Assembly: GCA_001600695.1 (NCBI GenBank)
Contig: BCKQ01000006.1
Span: forward strand, 186,001-250,000
Length of the DNA stretch: 64,000 bases
Origin: Ascoidea asiatica
Lineage: Eukaryota > Ascomycota > Saccharomycetes > Ascoideales > Ascoideaceae
Direction: 5' to 3'
The first letter of the stretch is position 1. Every line of letters begins with the position of its first letter. Of the stretch, positions 9,010 to 19,278 are shown piece after piece. The position numbers were made by a program, and so were the translations under genes. The notes under the pieces were generated by a model, which worked only from the letters and a program-made list of their open reading frames with translations, was not told the origin of the DNA and did not search any database.

Positions 9010-11292
9010 ATGTTTAATAATTTATATCTTTCAAAATTAATCTTATGTAAATGTAAATATAATTATAAATATTCTTTTTCTTATTCAATTTTAAAATTTA
9101 ATCAATATTCCTTCACAAAAAATAATACCTTTAATACCTTTAATACCTTAAATACTTTTAATACTTTAAGAACTATAAAAACTTTCAATAGTATTAACAG
9201 CAATAATAACTTCAATATTCTTAATAAAAAATCTTTTTTTCATACAAAATCTTTTTCATTAAATCTTCATAATAATTTAGATATAAATAGTAATAATATT
9301 CATAATAATAATATTCATAATACAATTTTAAATAAAAAACCAAATCAAATTATAATTAAAGATCCAAATCAAAATTTATCAATATCTTTAAATGAAAATA
9401 AAATTGAAACTATAAAAATTTCTCAATGGAAAATAATTTTTCAATTATTAACAAAATTATGGCCAAAAAATAATTTTAAAGTTAAATTTAGAATAATCTT
9501 AGCAATTTCATTTTTAATATCTTCAAAATTATTAAGTATTCAAGTACCTTTATTTTTTAAAACTTTAATAGATTCTTTAAATATTAATTGGGTTGATGAA
9601 ATTGGTACAATCTCAACAATTATTGGTTCTTTAATTTTTGCTTATGGTTCTTCAAAATTTTTATCAATTGTTTTAGGTGAATTAAGAAATGCAATTTTTG
9701 CAAGAGTTGCTCAAAATGCAATTAAAAAAGTTGCAACTAATTCTTTTAATCATCTTTTAAATTTAGATTTAAGTTTTCAATTACAAAGACAATCTGGTGG
9801 TTTAACAAGAGCTATTGATAGAGGTATTAAAGGTATTGGTTATATTTTAACTGCAATGGTATTTCATGTAATTCCAATTTCTTTAGAATTATCTTTAGTT
9901 GTTTCAATCTTAGCTTATAATTATGGTTCAATATTTGCAACTATTTCTCTTTCAACAATTTTAATTTATGGTTATTTTACTTTTAAAACAACAATTTGGA
10001 GAACTGGTTTTAGAAGAAAATTAAATAAAGCTGATAATCAAACTGCTTCTATAGTTATGGATTCATTATTAAATTATGAAAGTGTAAAATATTTCAATAA
10101 TGAAAATTATCAATTTAAAAAATATAATCAAGCTTTTGAGAAATATAATAATTCAATGATTAATGTTTCAACTTCTTTAGCTTTTTTAAATTCTGGTCAA
10201 AGTTTAATTTTTACAACTGCTTTAACTGCAATGATGTATATAGCTTCAAATGGTATTGCAAATGGTTCTTTAACTATTGGTGATTTAGTTTTAATTAATC
10301 AATTAGCTTTTCAATTATCAACTCCATTAAATTTCTTAGGTTCTGTTTATAGAGAATTAAAACAATCTTTATTAGATATGGATACTTTATATAAATTTTT
10401 AAGAATTCCAATTAAAATTAAAGATAATCCAAATTCATTACCTTTAACTTTAAAAAATTTAGATTCTGATGGTAATGGTGGTGCAGAAATTATTTTTGAA
10501 AATGTTTCTTTTAGTTATTATAAAGATCATCCAATTTTAAAAAATGTTTCTTTTAAAATTCCTGCTGGTAAAAAAGTTGCAATTGTTGGACCTTCAGGTT
10601 CTGGAAAATCAACAATTTTTAAATTAATTTTTAGATTTTATGAAATTGATTCTGGTAGAATTTTAATTGATGGTCAAGATATAAGACAAGTTTCTTTAGA
10701 ATCTTTAAGAAAATCAATTGGAATTGTTCCTCAAGATACTTCTTTATATAATGATACAATTTATCAAAATGTAAAATATGGTAATTTATCTGCTTCTTAT
10801 GATGAGGTAATGAAAGCAATTCAAGATGTTAAATTATCTAAATTAATTATGGATTTACCAGAAGGTTTAAATACAGTTGTTGGTGAAAGAGGTTTATTAA
10901 TTTCAAATGGTGAAAAACAAAGAATTGCAATAGCTAGAACATTATTAAAAAAAGCTCCTATAACATTTTTTGATGAAGCTACATCTTCTCTTGATACTCA
11001 AACTGAACAAGCATTATTAAATGTTATGAAAAATATTTATAATGTCAAACATAATACTGAAATTTCAATTGCTCATAGATTAAGATCAATTGCAAATAGT
11101 GATAAAATTATCGTATTTGAAAAGGGTGTTATCAAAGAAAAAGGTACTCATTTCCAATTATTAAGTGATCAAAATTCATTATATTCAGCATTATGGAATA
11201 TCCAAGAAAACTTAGATCTCGAAGAACAAATGTTAAAACATGATGTTAAAAGAGTTCAAAGACTTAGAGAAAAAAATAAAGATAAGCTTTAG
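9010..11292 (+). CDS. ATM1: ATM1 mitochondrial ABC exporter
   Basis: Inner-membrane ABC half-transporter that exports a sulfur-containing compound needed for cytosolic Fe-S protein assembly and iron sensing. 760 residues: a long Asn/Thr-rich mitochondrial presequence (1-130), a six-helix membrane domain (about 155-450) with family motifs such as YESVKYFNNE and DMDTLYKFL, then a nucleotide-binding domain (about 490-745). Walker A is GPSGSGKST at 527-535. The signature reads ISNGEKQR, with Asn633 where nearly all ABC proteins have Gly. Walker B is ITFFDEATSSLD and the switch His is in SIAHRLRS. The presequence contains imperfect NTFNTL repeats. Identity is secure from the membrane-domain motifs; the altered signature is noted separately. 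Confidence 0.95.
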   Translation: MFNNLYLSKLILCKCKYNYKYSFSYSILKFNQYSFTKNNTFNTFNTLNTFNTLRTIKTFNSINSNNNFNILNKKSFFHTKSFSLNLHNNLDINSNNIHNNNIHNTILNKKPNQIIIKDPNQNLSISLNENKIETIKISQWKIIFQLLTKLWPKNNFKVKFRIILAISFLISSKLLSIQVPLFFKTLIDSLNINWVDEIGTISTIIGSLIFAYGSSKFLSIVLGELRNAIFARVAQNAIKKVATNSFNHLLNLDLSFQLQRQSGGLTRAIDRGIKGIGYILTAMVFHVIPISLELSLVVSILAYNYGSIFATISLSTILIYGYFTFKTTIWRTGFRRKLNKADNQTASIVMDSLLNYESVKYFNNENYQFKKYNQAFEKYNNSMINVSTSLAFLNSGQSLIFTTALTAMMYIASNGIANGSLTIGDLVLINQLAFQLSTPLNFLGSVYRELKQSLLDMDTLYKFLRIPIKIKDNPNSLPLTLKNLDSDGNGGAEIIFENVSFSYYKDHPILKNVSFKIPAGKKVAIVGPSGSGKSTIFKLIFRFYEIDSGRILIDGQDIRQVSLESLRKSIGIVPQDTSLYNDTIYQNVKYGNLSASYDEVMKAIQDVKLSKLIMDLPEGLNTVVGERGLLISNGEKQRIAIARTLLKKAPITFFDEATSSLDTQTEQALLNVMKNIYNVKHNTEISIAHRLRSIANSDKIIVFEKGVIKEKGTHFQLLSDQNSLYSALWNIQENLDLEEQMLKHDVKRVQRLREKNKDKL

Positions 11293-12504
11293 GCTTACAA
11301 CATTAGAAAATTTTCGACTAACTAGACTTTTTACTTTATTCAGCTGATTTTTTTCTTGTAACTATACTTATTTCTTTCTTTTTTTTTTGGAAATCACTTT
11401 TCAGGGTCATAATCATTTACAGAATACACTTAATTTATTTTTTATTTATTAATTGAGTCTGCATTGTTTTTCTTAAGTTTTTTTTTATTTAAGTTATTTT
11501 CCTCTTTCGGTAGGATTAGTTAATAAATTGTTCTCTCAAGTCTTAAAAATATCTGTCTCCGAAATAATGGTAAACCTATTTAAAGAAATAGAGTTTATAC
11601 CAAATCAATAAACTTGTTTTACATTTTTATACATATTTATTTATTCTCATTGGAAAAAATAAAAGATTTTTTAATGCTTTCAGGTAACGTTATTTATTCT
11701 CAACTTGTCGATCGTTCTAAGAAATCATGTTTTTATTATGAAATTGCAAATGTAAATTAAGATAATGTAACGTCAGAAATACTTTTTTCAATAATTCTTT
11801 TCTACTTTATTCACTTTCTTTTCTGTTTTAAGCTGAATTCATTTTCACCATATTAAAATGCTTTAACCAATTTTTTATAGATAATAGAACAGTTTTTGCA
11901 AGATTATTTTAGTATTTTCATAATTTGAAAAATCAGGTATTACATGAAAATTCTGAGTTGATAGGTTATTTTATGAAGCGGTCATAAGCTAGTTCATAAT
12001 TCGATTGTGGGTAAGATTTCATTAGAATCTTGCAAACAAAGTAACTTTTGTAACCAAAAGTACAACAAAGTTCAATCAATAGCTTAAACTCTAATATTTC
12101 CCTGCATACAAATGCACTTATTTACTTTGCTAAACATCTTCGGCTTTTGACAATTTAAGTGTTTTGTTGAAGAAAATTCTGATTTAATGGGAATTTAGAA
12201 ACATCGTTATTTTTTCAGTTGTAGATGTCAATTGAATGAATTTCAATCTGGATATGTGAATATTTCAAACTTAAAGGTGAATATAGCTTATGTTTCGCTG
12301 AAAGTATATGACTAACTGAAATTTCTTTTTTCTTCTTATTGAATATAAATTTTATATTTTCTACGTAAAATTTTTCTCTTCATTAAAAATTAGATGACTT
12401 AATATTTATATATCATAGTGGCCTGGATTTGCTTTTACGCATATAGTCTATTTTTATATTTTGTTTATATACTCGTCGGTTTTAAAAATCAAACATAGAG
12501 ACAC
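11293..12504. other. Convergent ATM1-GCD6 spacer, no gene seen
   Basis: 1.2 kb between two 3' ends. AT-rich with no frame of gene-like length, no tRNA-like fold and no obvious repeat. It is long for a convergent spacer, so an unannotated non-coding RNA could sit here, but I cannot support one. Confidence 0.5.
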
Positions 12505-14856
12505 CTAATCTTCATCACTCTCACTTTCTTCATCATCTTCTTCACTGGATTCCTCTTCACTTGCATTTACTAACCAATCAACATATTTATCGACAAAGTC
12601 ATTATCTAGATCTGCTTTAATAACTTCATACCATTCAATTATATCATCCTCATCTAGTACGTCTAAATCATAAAGTGCACTAATTGAGAAAATTAAAATT
12701 GCTTTTTCAATTTTTGGAAATATTTTAGATTTCTTCATTAATTGATTAAGTAAATCAATTCGATCTTTTTTCTCAAATACTTGTCTCTTGAATAATTTAC
12801 CCCATTGTTTGAAAACTTTTAAAGTTGCAGTTTTAGAATCTAAAGTATTTGTGGTTACAAAAGAGTCAATTCTTTGATATAATGATAATATAGTAGAATC
12901 TCTAACTTCATAATAAGTCACATTTTCACTCATTCTTAAAGTATTAATTTCAAGAGTAGTTGTATCTAAATCATGATTATTTTCTATTGCTCTTTTTAAT
13001 GTAGCTAATGCTTCACTTTCAAAACTATCTTCATCCGAATCTGAATCTGAGTATTTATTGCTGTTATTAAAATTTTCATCATTTTCTGTAAAATACTCAT
13101 TTTCAATATCATCTGAAAATTCATTTGAATATTTATCATTTTTATTTACATTATCATTACGATTTTTTCTTTTTTGTTTCTTTGAACCATTTTCAATATC
13201 AGAATCAGAATCATCATCAGAAATATCAAGTGAACTAAAAGTATCGAAAATTAAAGCTTGAGAATCTTTTTTATCACTTTTCATTGAAGAATTTTCAGAT
13301 TGAGTTTCGGATTGAGTTTCTGAATGACTTTCATAGTCAGAATCAGAATCATAATCTTCTGAATTATAAAAAAAGCCAGAACCATCTTGGCCTAAAGCTA
13401 AATAAGGATTTGAATCTACTTCATTATTAATATTATCTACTTCTTCACTAGAACTTTCATCAGAATCAAAAGAAATTGATTTTTTTATTGGAATAGGTTT
13501 AGAAATTAATTTTGAACCTTTTGGAATAAAAATATTAGTACCTACAATAACATTAAAACCTATAATTGAGCCAGGAGATATGGTTGAATCTTTTTTAATA
13601 ATAGCATCCGAAGCAATAATTGAATTTTCAATTTTAACATTATCTTCAATTATAACATTATCCCAAATATAAGAATTTCTAATAATTACATTTTTACCAA
13701 TTTTACAATTTTTACCAATCGTTGATTGATTAATAATTGAATAATCACCAATAAAAGATTTATAACCAATAATTGAATTTGAAATAATTTGACAATATTG
13801 AGATAAAATAATTTTTTTATCAAGATAAATATGATTAAAAGAATAATTATAATTTGTATTTAAATTTAAATTTGAATCTGGAGAAATTGGATAAGACCAT
13901 CTTTCAATAATATCTTTTGAAATTGAATTATAAGATTGAAAACTTTCAACTCTTGTAGAATATTGATTTGATAAATATGCATAAATTGATCTATTTAATA
14001 AATCAGAAGTTAAAATACCTTTAACAAAATCAGTTCTAAGATTATTATAATCGAAATTTTCTTGAAATAATAAAGGTACAATTGGAGAACAAATATCTAT
14101 ATGAGGATCAATTAAATCATTTCTAATTTGAAATTCATTAATTTTATTTAATAATTCACTATCAATTGAAATATCTGAATTATTATTTGATTTTTTTTTA
14201 TTATGTTTATTATTGTTATTACTAGAGTTATTATTTTTATTTGAATTTGTAAGAGTATTTAATGGATTTAATTCATCATAATATAAAATTCTATTATTAT
14301 TATTATTATCTAATAAAAATAAAGGAGGATCTAAATTTGATCTTGATCTATGAAATTGATTTGATTTTGATAAAATCATTGTCATTATATGATTTTTATC
14401 AATTGATTTTATATTATTATGAAATTTTAAAGCATTATTAATATTTATATTTGAAATTATATCACCATATAATAATAAAAAATCATTAACAATAACATCT
14501 TTTGAATCAATTTCTCTTAAAACATCACCAATATTTTTTGAATCTTTTAATAAAATTATTTTAATTTTAAATGGTATTGAATCATTTGACCATTTTGAAG
14601 AATTTATATAATCTTGAATTTTTTCAGCATGTGATGTACACATTAAAAAAATTTCAGTTATATTTGCATTTAATAAAAATTCTAAAGTATAATCAATTAA
14701 AGGTACATTTGCTAAAGGTAATAAACATCTTGGTAATGAATTTGTTAATGGAGCAAATCTTGATTGAAAAGAATCAGTTAAAACAACAGCTTGAAACCTG
14801 TCATCACTGAAAGTATTCACAGTATTTGATTTTTTTTTATGTTTGGAAACTGCCAT
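12505..14856 (-). CDS. GCD6: GCD6, eIF2B epsilon subunit
   Basis: Catalytic subunit of eIF2B, the guanine-nucleotide exchange factor that recycles eIF2-GDP in translation initiation. 783 residues, against 712 in S. cerevisiae. The N-terminal nucleotidyltransferase-like domain opens with DRFQAVVLTDSFQSRFAPL and PRCLLPLANVPLIDYTL. A left-handed beta-helix follows (about 345-460) with hexapeptide-type repeats such as IGKNCKIGKNVIIRNSYIWD. An acidic Ser/Asp-rich insert spans about 470-625, and the C-terminal W2/HEAT domain (about 630-770) ends in the acidic SEEESEED-like tail needed for contact with eIF2 beta. Extra length is in the acidic insert and an Asn-rich loop near 200-225. Divergent from tRNA-Trp. 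Confidence 0.94.
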   Translation of the reverse strand: MAVSKHKKKSNTVNTFSDDRFQAVVLTDSFQSRFAPLTNSLPRCLLPLANVPLIDYTLEFLLNANITEIFLMCTSHAEKIQDYINSSKWSNDSIPFKIKIILLKDSKNIGDVLREIDSKDVIVNDFLLLYGDIISNININNALKFHNNIKSIDKNHIMTMILSKSNQFHRSRSNLDPPLFLLDNNNNNRILYYDELNPLNTLTNSNKNNNSSNNNNKHNKKKSNNNSDISIDSELLNKINEFQIRNDLIDPHIDICSPIVPLLFQENFDYNNLRTDFVKGILTSDLLNRSIYAYLSNQYSTRVESFQSYNSISKDIIERWSYPISPDSNLNLNTNYNYSFNHIYLDKKIILSQYCQIISNSIIGYKSFIGDYSIINQSTIGKNCKIGKNVIIRNSYIWDNVIIEDNVKIENSIIASDAIIKKDSTISPGSIIGFNVIVGTNIFIPKGSKLISKPIPIKKSISFDSDESSSEEVDNINNEVDSNPYLALGQDGSGFFYNSEDYDSDSDYESHSETQSETQSENSSMKSDKKDSQALIFDTFSSLDISDDDSDSDIENGSKKQKRKNRNDNVNKNDKYSNEFSDDIENEYFTENDENFNNSNKYSDSDSDEDSFESEALATLKRAIENNHDLDTTTLEINTLRMSENVTYYEVRDSTILSLYQRIDSFVTTNTLDSKTATLKVFKQWGKLFKRQVFEKKDRIDLLNQLMKKSKIFPKIEKAILIFSISALYDLDVLDEDDIIEWYEVIKADLDNDFVDKYVDWLVNASEEESSEEDDEESESDED

Positions 14857-15302
14857 TTCTTCAAAGAATTATTAATTATTATTTTGTTGTTTTGAATTGT
14901 GAAATGAGAGTCTAATGTAAAATGAACTGAATTGCTAACTTGAAAAAGACCTAAAAACTAAGATAAATGAGAATTGTACTTGATATATGTTTTTTTCTTT
15001 CACTTTCTTCTCTATTCATAACTAAACCTTTTCATCAGTTCATTAATCTAAATCCCAATGAAAACAAAACAAATCATCATCACAATCAATTTTCCAACTT
15101 TGACCTTTCTTTTCTTTTGTTTCCTTCATTCATCAAAAATATATTAAAAAAAAAATCCCAAAAGAGTAACTTCATTATTGCATTCCGACTCTTAAAATCA
15201 CGTTGTAAAAATGACTAATTTTACTTCCAACCTTTCCAAAGCATGCAGTATATTATTATTGCTATTATTTATTTTCCTGAATTCTGGTAATTATAATAAG
15301 AT
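14857..15302. promoter_or_regulatory. GCD6 5' flank
   Basis: 446 bp between the GCD6 start and tRNA-Trp. An ATG-initiated frame of 83 codons at 14967 is hydrophobic and low-complexity with no recognisable motif; judged non-coding. Confidence 0.55.
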
Positions 15303-15392
15303 GAAGCTGTGGCTCAATGGTAGAGCTTTCGACTCCAGTTCAGAGATTGAGTTGCAATCGAAGGGCTGCAGGTTCAATTCCTGTCAGTTTCA
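15303..15392 (+). tRNA. tRNA-Trp (CCA) with 18-nt intron
   Basis: Complete cloverleaf. Acceptor arms GAAGCTG and CAGTTTC pair with one G-U, discriminator A is at 15392, and the D arm contains the A box GGCTCAATGGTAGAGC. Anticodon CCA is at 15335-15337. The T arm carries the B box GGTTCAATTCC. Sequence between anticodon and 3' anticodon stem is longer than a mature tRNA allows; an intron at the canonical 37/38 site, 15339-15356, resolves this. S. cerevisiae tRNA-Trp also has an intron there, 34 nt long. A T-run follows at once. Confidence 0.96.
15339..15356 (+). other. tRNA-Trp intron
   Basis: 18 nt inserted one base 3' of the CCA anticodon, the universal position for eukaryotic nuclear tRNA introns. 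Excision leaves CCAG joined to ATCGAAGG, restoring the 5 bp anticodon stem. Confidence 0.88.
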
Positions 15393-16061
15393 ATTCTTTT
15401 TTACTTTTTAATTGCTTTTTAAATTTTTTTTAGATATATTGACTGTATAGAATATCACCCATTTCAGTTATGATTGTGATTTGATTCTGTTTTTTTTAGT
15501 TTTATTTGAACAAACCATTTTTTAAGAAACACCTGGTTCTAAACTCCTGGGTAAAGGAATAAAGAGCTGATTTCATCTCATGGAATCATGCTTTCATCGA
15601 CTTCCAGATTACTGTATTCTGAAGTGCTTTTGCATAGTAGATTAAAAGGCTGAATGAATTGAACAATGCAAACAATTTTTATTTTTGTTTACAATTGACT
15701 AAAGTTTGGTCCCCAGACAAAAAAAAGTATTTGAACAACATCAAGCCTTAATTTTTACTGTTTCTTCTTTTTTTTTAATAGTTTACTTTCGTGGTTAAAA
15801 AAAACAATGATATGTTTTTTCAAAGAATGATCATTTAAAAGAATATAAAATTTTAATATAAAATGGACAAATTGTCCTTGATTGATTATGAAAATAATAT
15901 AGAATTAAAAATAATAGAATTAGAAATATATTATAAGTAATAATAAAATAGCTCATCAAAAATAAATTCTCATACAATTTTTCTTTTACTTCAAATAATT
16001 TATAAAAACAAAATTTTCAGTAATTCTAATTTTCAAAATCACTTTACTTGAATCTAAAAAC
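15393..16061. other. Spacer between tRNA-Trp and the zinc-finger microprotein gene
   Basis: 669 bp, T-rich, with no ATG frame longer than about 25 codons of gene-like composition. It presumably contains the promoter of the small gene at 16062. Confidence 0.5.
15397..15402 (+). terminator. Pol III T-run after tRNA-Trp
   Basis: Six consecutive T four bases after the tRNA end, a standard RNA polymerase III terminator. Confidence 0.9.
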
Positions 16062-16199
16062 ATGCCTAAATATTCATCTAAATCAAATTCAAAAGTTTCA
16101 AAATACCCTACAAGCTGGAAATGCACAAAATGTGGGCATAAAAATGAAATCAAAGATGAAATATGTACAAAATGTAAAGCTTTAGCATCTAATTCATAA
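16062..16199 (+). CDS. 45-residue RanBP2-type zinc-finger microprotein
   Basis: A short frame from ATG to TAA. The N-terminal 17 residues are Ser/Lys-rich (MPKYSSKSNSKVSKYPT). The rest is one zinc finger, SWKCTKCGHKNEIKDEIC followed by TKC, which matches the RanBP2/NZF pattern Trp-x-Cys-x2-Cys-x3-Asn-x6-Cys-x2-Cys exactly, including the invariant Trp and Asn. These fingers bind ubiquitin or single-stranded RNA; nothing here tells which. The chance of a random AT-rich frame matching this spacing with Trp, Asn and four Cys is low, so I take it as real. It has no splice signals pointing to further exons. An antisense frame of 73 codons over the same bases lacks any motif. Confidence 0.72.
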   Translation: MPKYSSKSNSKVSKYPTSWKCTKCGHKNEIKDEICTKCKALASNS

Positions 16200-16916
16200 T
16201 CTAACAAAGAAATAATATCAATTTCTTAAAATTACTTCATATCAATAAATTATTGGTTTCCTACATATTTGTTTCCTCATAGAAACTTTTCAACTTGCAG
16301 CTTTTTACTCTTTATATTATACCTTATAAAAAATTTTAATTCTATGCATTTTATACCTATATTAAATTTTCCTTTTACATTCCTTTTTTTCAAATTTCTA
16401 TAGATTTTCAATACAAAATTTTTTTTTTTTTTCTATTTTTTTTTAAATTCTAAAGTTTAAAATATGAATGTCTTGTTTAGTAGACATCAGAATTTAATAA
16501 TCTTAAATGAATATTATCTTGAAAGTTTACAAATGTTGGTTGTATTACAGTAAAAAATTTTTGTTCTTCACAACTTTTTTCTCATCTTGATTTTTTGTTT
16601 TCTTAAGTAATTATTGATAATATCCATTGAAATATAATAATATTTTTCCAATTAAAGTATAAGTTATACTATGAATCATAAACATAATCAATTGATTGGA
16701 ATTTTTCTACTATTAAATGTCCAGTGTCTTACGATTAAAACAATTTTAAAACATTAAAGTATTAAACAATCAAAAAAAAAGCTTTATTTCTTACTATGCA
16801 GGGAAGCTAAACCTTAATGTTTAAGTGTTTAAGAATTTCGGACCGCAAATTGTAGAGCATAAAAGAATCATATTTTATTTTGAGTTACTAGTATTATAAC
16901 TAAAAGATATAAATAT

Positions 16917-16956
<40 letters not shown>

Positions 16957-17135
16957 GATTTCATTTAATTAAAAAACTTATTATATAGAACTAATGGAAA
17001 TTATGTAGGTATAAAACAAACAAGAAAAGAGAAAATTAGAAATAAATTTGAAAATAAAAATACAATATAAAAAGTACAATAAGAAAACTTTCACTCAATA
17101 AAATCTTTATTAATTGAAATAATGACCTTTAGAAT
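16200..17135. other. Convergent spacer upstream of the PWWP gene 3' end
   Basis: 936 bp, AT-rich, with a (TA)n run at about 16922-16950 and poly-T tracts near 16420-16450. No gene recognised. Confidence 0.55.
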
Positions 17136-18338
17136 TTATGGAGATTTAGAGTTAAGACCGATATTCTCCTTTGAATTTAAATTTTCTGAATTTTTTTGTG
17201 TATTTGACTCAGAAACTTCATTATTTAATTCAGTTCTTGGAACTGATTTGATTTCATCTTTTGATTTTGGAATTGAAGTTGAAGTTGAAGTAAGATATGA
17301 TTTTGATTCTGATTCTGATTCTGATTCTGATTTTGAATTTGATTTAGAATTTGATCCTGATTTTACATCTATATCATTAGAAGATTCTTTTGAATCTTTT
17401 TCATTTTCAGAATTTGATTTTATATCATCTATTTTTTCAGAATTTGTAACTGGAGTATCTTTCGAATCAACTTCGATTTTATCATTCTCCTTTTTCTCAT
17501 CGAAATCTGATTTTTTTATAGATGGTTTTTTGTTAGTTGTAGGATTTGGAGATTCAGAAAAATCAAGTTTTCTTTTAAGTTCATTTAATTTTTCAGTTTT
17601 TTTTTCTACTTTATTTTCATTAATTCCATTATTTTCAACAATTTTATTGCTTTCTTTTGAATCATTTTTAGGTTTTTCAACACTTTCAACTTTGTCAAGT
17701 TTTTCATCTTTTTTATCTTTTTTATCTTCTGAATTATTTGGATTCTGATTAATTTCTTTAGCATTATTAATTTTCTTAACTTCATTTTCTTCAACTTCAG
17801 AAGGAAGTTCTTTAACAATAATCTTTTTCACATTAGAATTTTTATTTTCAAATTCTTTAATAGGTTTATTCTTTTCTTCTTCCTCTTTTTCAACATCTAC
17901 TTCATCATCATCTTCTTCATCATCATTGTCATTATCAGAATTTTCTTCATCATTGGAGTTTTCTTCATTATCAGAACTTTCTTCATCATCAGGATGAAAA
18001 TTTTTATATTTATAAAAATCTTTTAAAGTTTTATATTTACTAGCATCAATAAAAGCATTAAATAAAGCTTTTTTAGATGACCTTTTTGATTTTAAAATTT
18101 TAATTTTTGAATTAATAATTTCATCATTTAATAATTTTGAATTTTTAAAAGTCGCCCAACCAAAATTTGAATCATGATAAAACCAAACATAAAAACTAAC
18201 AATATTTTTTGGTTTATATAAAAAATCTTCTTTAAGTGCTAAACTTTCATCAACTATCATTGCTGGCCATGGCGCATAAGATTCAATTTTAACTAATAAT
18301 CTTTCACCTTTTTTGAAAATTTGAGCTTTTTCAGTCAT
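17136..18338 (-). CDS. PWWP-domain chromatin protein (Ioc4/Pdp3 type)
   Basis: 400 residues from ATG. The N-terminal domain (about 8-105) is a PWWP module: GERLLVKIESYAPWPAMI carries the PWPA signature and YVWFYHDSNFGWA supplies the aromatic-cage strand. PWWP domains read H3K36 methylation on nucleosomes. In S. cerevisiae two proteins have this layout, Ioc4 of the ISW1b remodeller and Pdp3 of NuA3b, both near this size with charged tails; I cannot decide between them. Residues 115-400 are disordered Lys/Glu/Ser/Asp-rich sequence, including a run of alternating Ser and Glu/Lys. A GTCACGTG element lies 376 bp upstream, in the promoter facing the first MFS transporter. Confidence 0.78.
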   Translation of the reverse strand: MTEKAQIFKKGERLLVKIESYAPWPAMIVDESLALKEDFLYKPKNIVSFYVWFYHDSNFGWATFKNSKLLNDEIINSKIKILKSKRSSKKALFNAFIDASKYKTLKDFYKYKNFHPDDEESSDNEENSNDEENSDNDNDDEEDDDEVDVEKEEEEKNKPIKEFENKNSNVKKIIVKELPSEVEENEVKKINNAKEINQNPNNSEDKKDKKDEKLDKVESVEKPKNDSKESNKIVENNGINENKVEKKTEKLNELKRKLDFSESPNPTTNKKPSIKKSDFDEKKENDKIEVDSKDTPVTNSEKIDDIKSNSENEKDSKESSNDIDVKSGSNSKSNSKSESESESESKSYLTSTSTSIPKSKDEIKSVPRTELNNEVSESNTQKNSENLNSKENIGLNSKSP

Positions 18339-19278
18339 TGTTGAAATTTTATTATTATGAAATAGTAGTATTGAGTTAGCAAACCTAGCAAAATTAGTAA
18401 AAATGTGTAAAAATTAAGCAAAATCGAGATAAAATCAATGAAATAAAAGATGTTTAAATCAATTGGAATATAAATATTGGTTATATAAAATAATAAATAA
18501 ATTCAGAATTTGAATAAAATATTCTAATCTTCTTGAGTTTTTTATATGAGCCGATTCCCAGGTATGAATCCGAAAGACATTCAAAAAGCAAGTTAGTAAA
18601 TGAGGTAGTGAAAGTAACTATCGTAGTTAAGCAAGTAACTGAAGCTACAGTGTTTTGGAACTTCACTTGATTCTATTTTCGATTTTCGATTTTTTAATTG
18701 CTGGTCAAAGTCGGTCACGTGGCAATCCCCACTCAGCACTAAACGAAAGCGAACACCTTCAAGGTATTCTTGGTGTTCGTTAAGAAAAATCATCGGGAAA
18801 CTCCGGTCTGAGAAGTTCCGGTTACCCTTCCTAAAGCAGTATTTGAAAATGAAGCAATGCCGGAAAACATCACAGAAGAATGCATAAACTTATGTGGCGG
18901 TGCTGTCCTACATTGATATATCCTGTTGTCCCAATAAAACGCTGAATGTTTCTTAAATTGCCCTATATTTTTCTGTCCTTTGCCCATTTCTTTGTCTTAT
19001 CAGTAAATACATTTCGAAAGGTTATCAACAAAGATTTTCATACGTAAGAGACTGCTTATCTCAAAATAAATTAATATCGTATGAGACTCTGGATTAATGT
19101 AACTATTTGAATTAACAAATACCTAGTAATTTTATTTGAGACCTTTTGATTTTGATAAAAGGTTTATGTAATTCCTAAATTATTTTCAATAAATGAAGGT
19201 TCTTTGACTTTTGATGATTCAAATTCTATAATAATAATTAATAAGTGGATTCAATCCAAAAAAATCTACAAAATTTTA
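18339..19278. promoter_or_regulatory. Divergent PWWP gene / MFS transporter promoter with GC-richer island
   Basis: 940 bp between two start codons. The centre (about 18550-18990) is clearly more GC-rich than flanking genes. It holds GTCACGTG (18714-18721), an 8 bp inverted repeat (18750-18757 with 18772-18779), ACTCCGGT (18801-18808) and a CCGGTTACCC-type motif just after. A minus-strand ATG frame of 65 codons (18790-18987) has codon use unlike local genes and is not called. Confidence 0.6.
18714..18721. promoter_or_regulatory. GTCACGTG E-box (Cbf1/CDEI type)
   Basis: Matches the yeast centromere-binding-factor consensus RTCACRTG; one of four copies in divergent promoters of this window. 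Confidence 0.5.

Noticed and set aside
14967-15218. Plus-strand 83-codon ATG frame before tRNA-Trp
   Set aside because: Phe/Leu/Ser/Asn low-complexity sequence in the GCD6 promoter; no domain.
17122-17748. 208-codon plus-strand frame antisense to the PWWP gene
   Set aside because: It mirrors the acidic Ser/Glu repeats of the real gene; Phe/Ser/Asp repeats with no domain.
18790-18987. Minus-strand 65-codon ATG frame opening MGKGQKNIGQFKKH
   Set aside because: Looks protein-like, but codons (GGC, GGG, CAG, CCG) differ from every real gene nearby, it lies in a GC-rich promoter island, and I recognise no family. Worth a blastp, not a call.
19204-19278. Upstream extension of the first MFS frame
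   Set aside because: It begins with TTG and has no ATG; the ATG at 19279 gives a start consistent with its paralogue.
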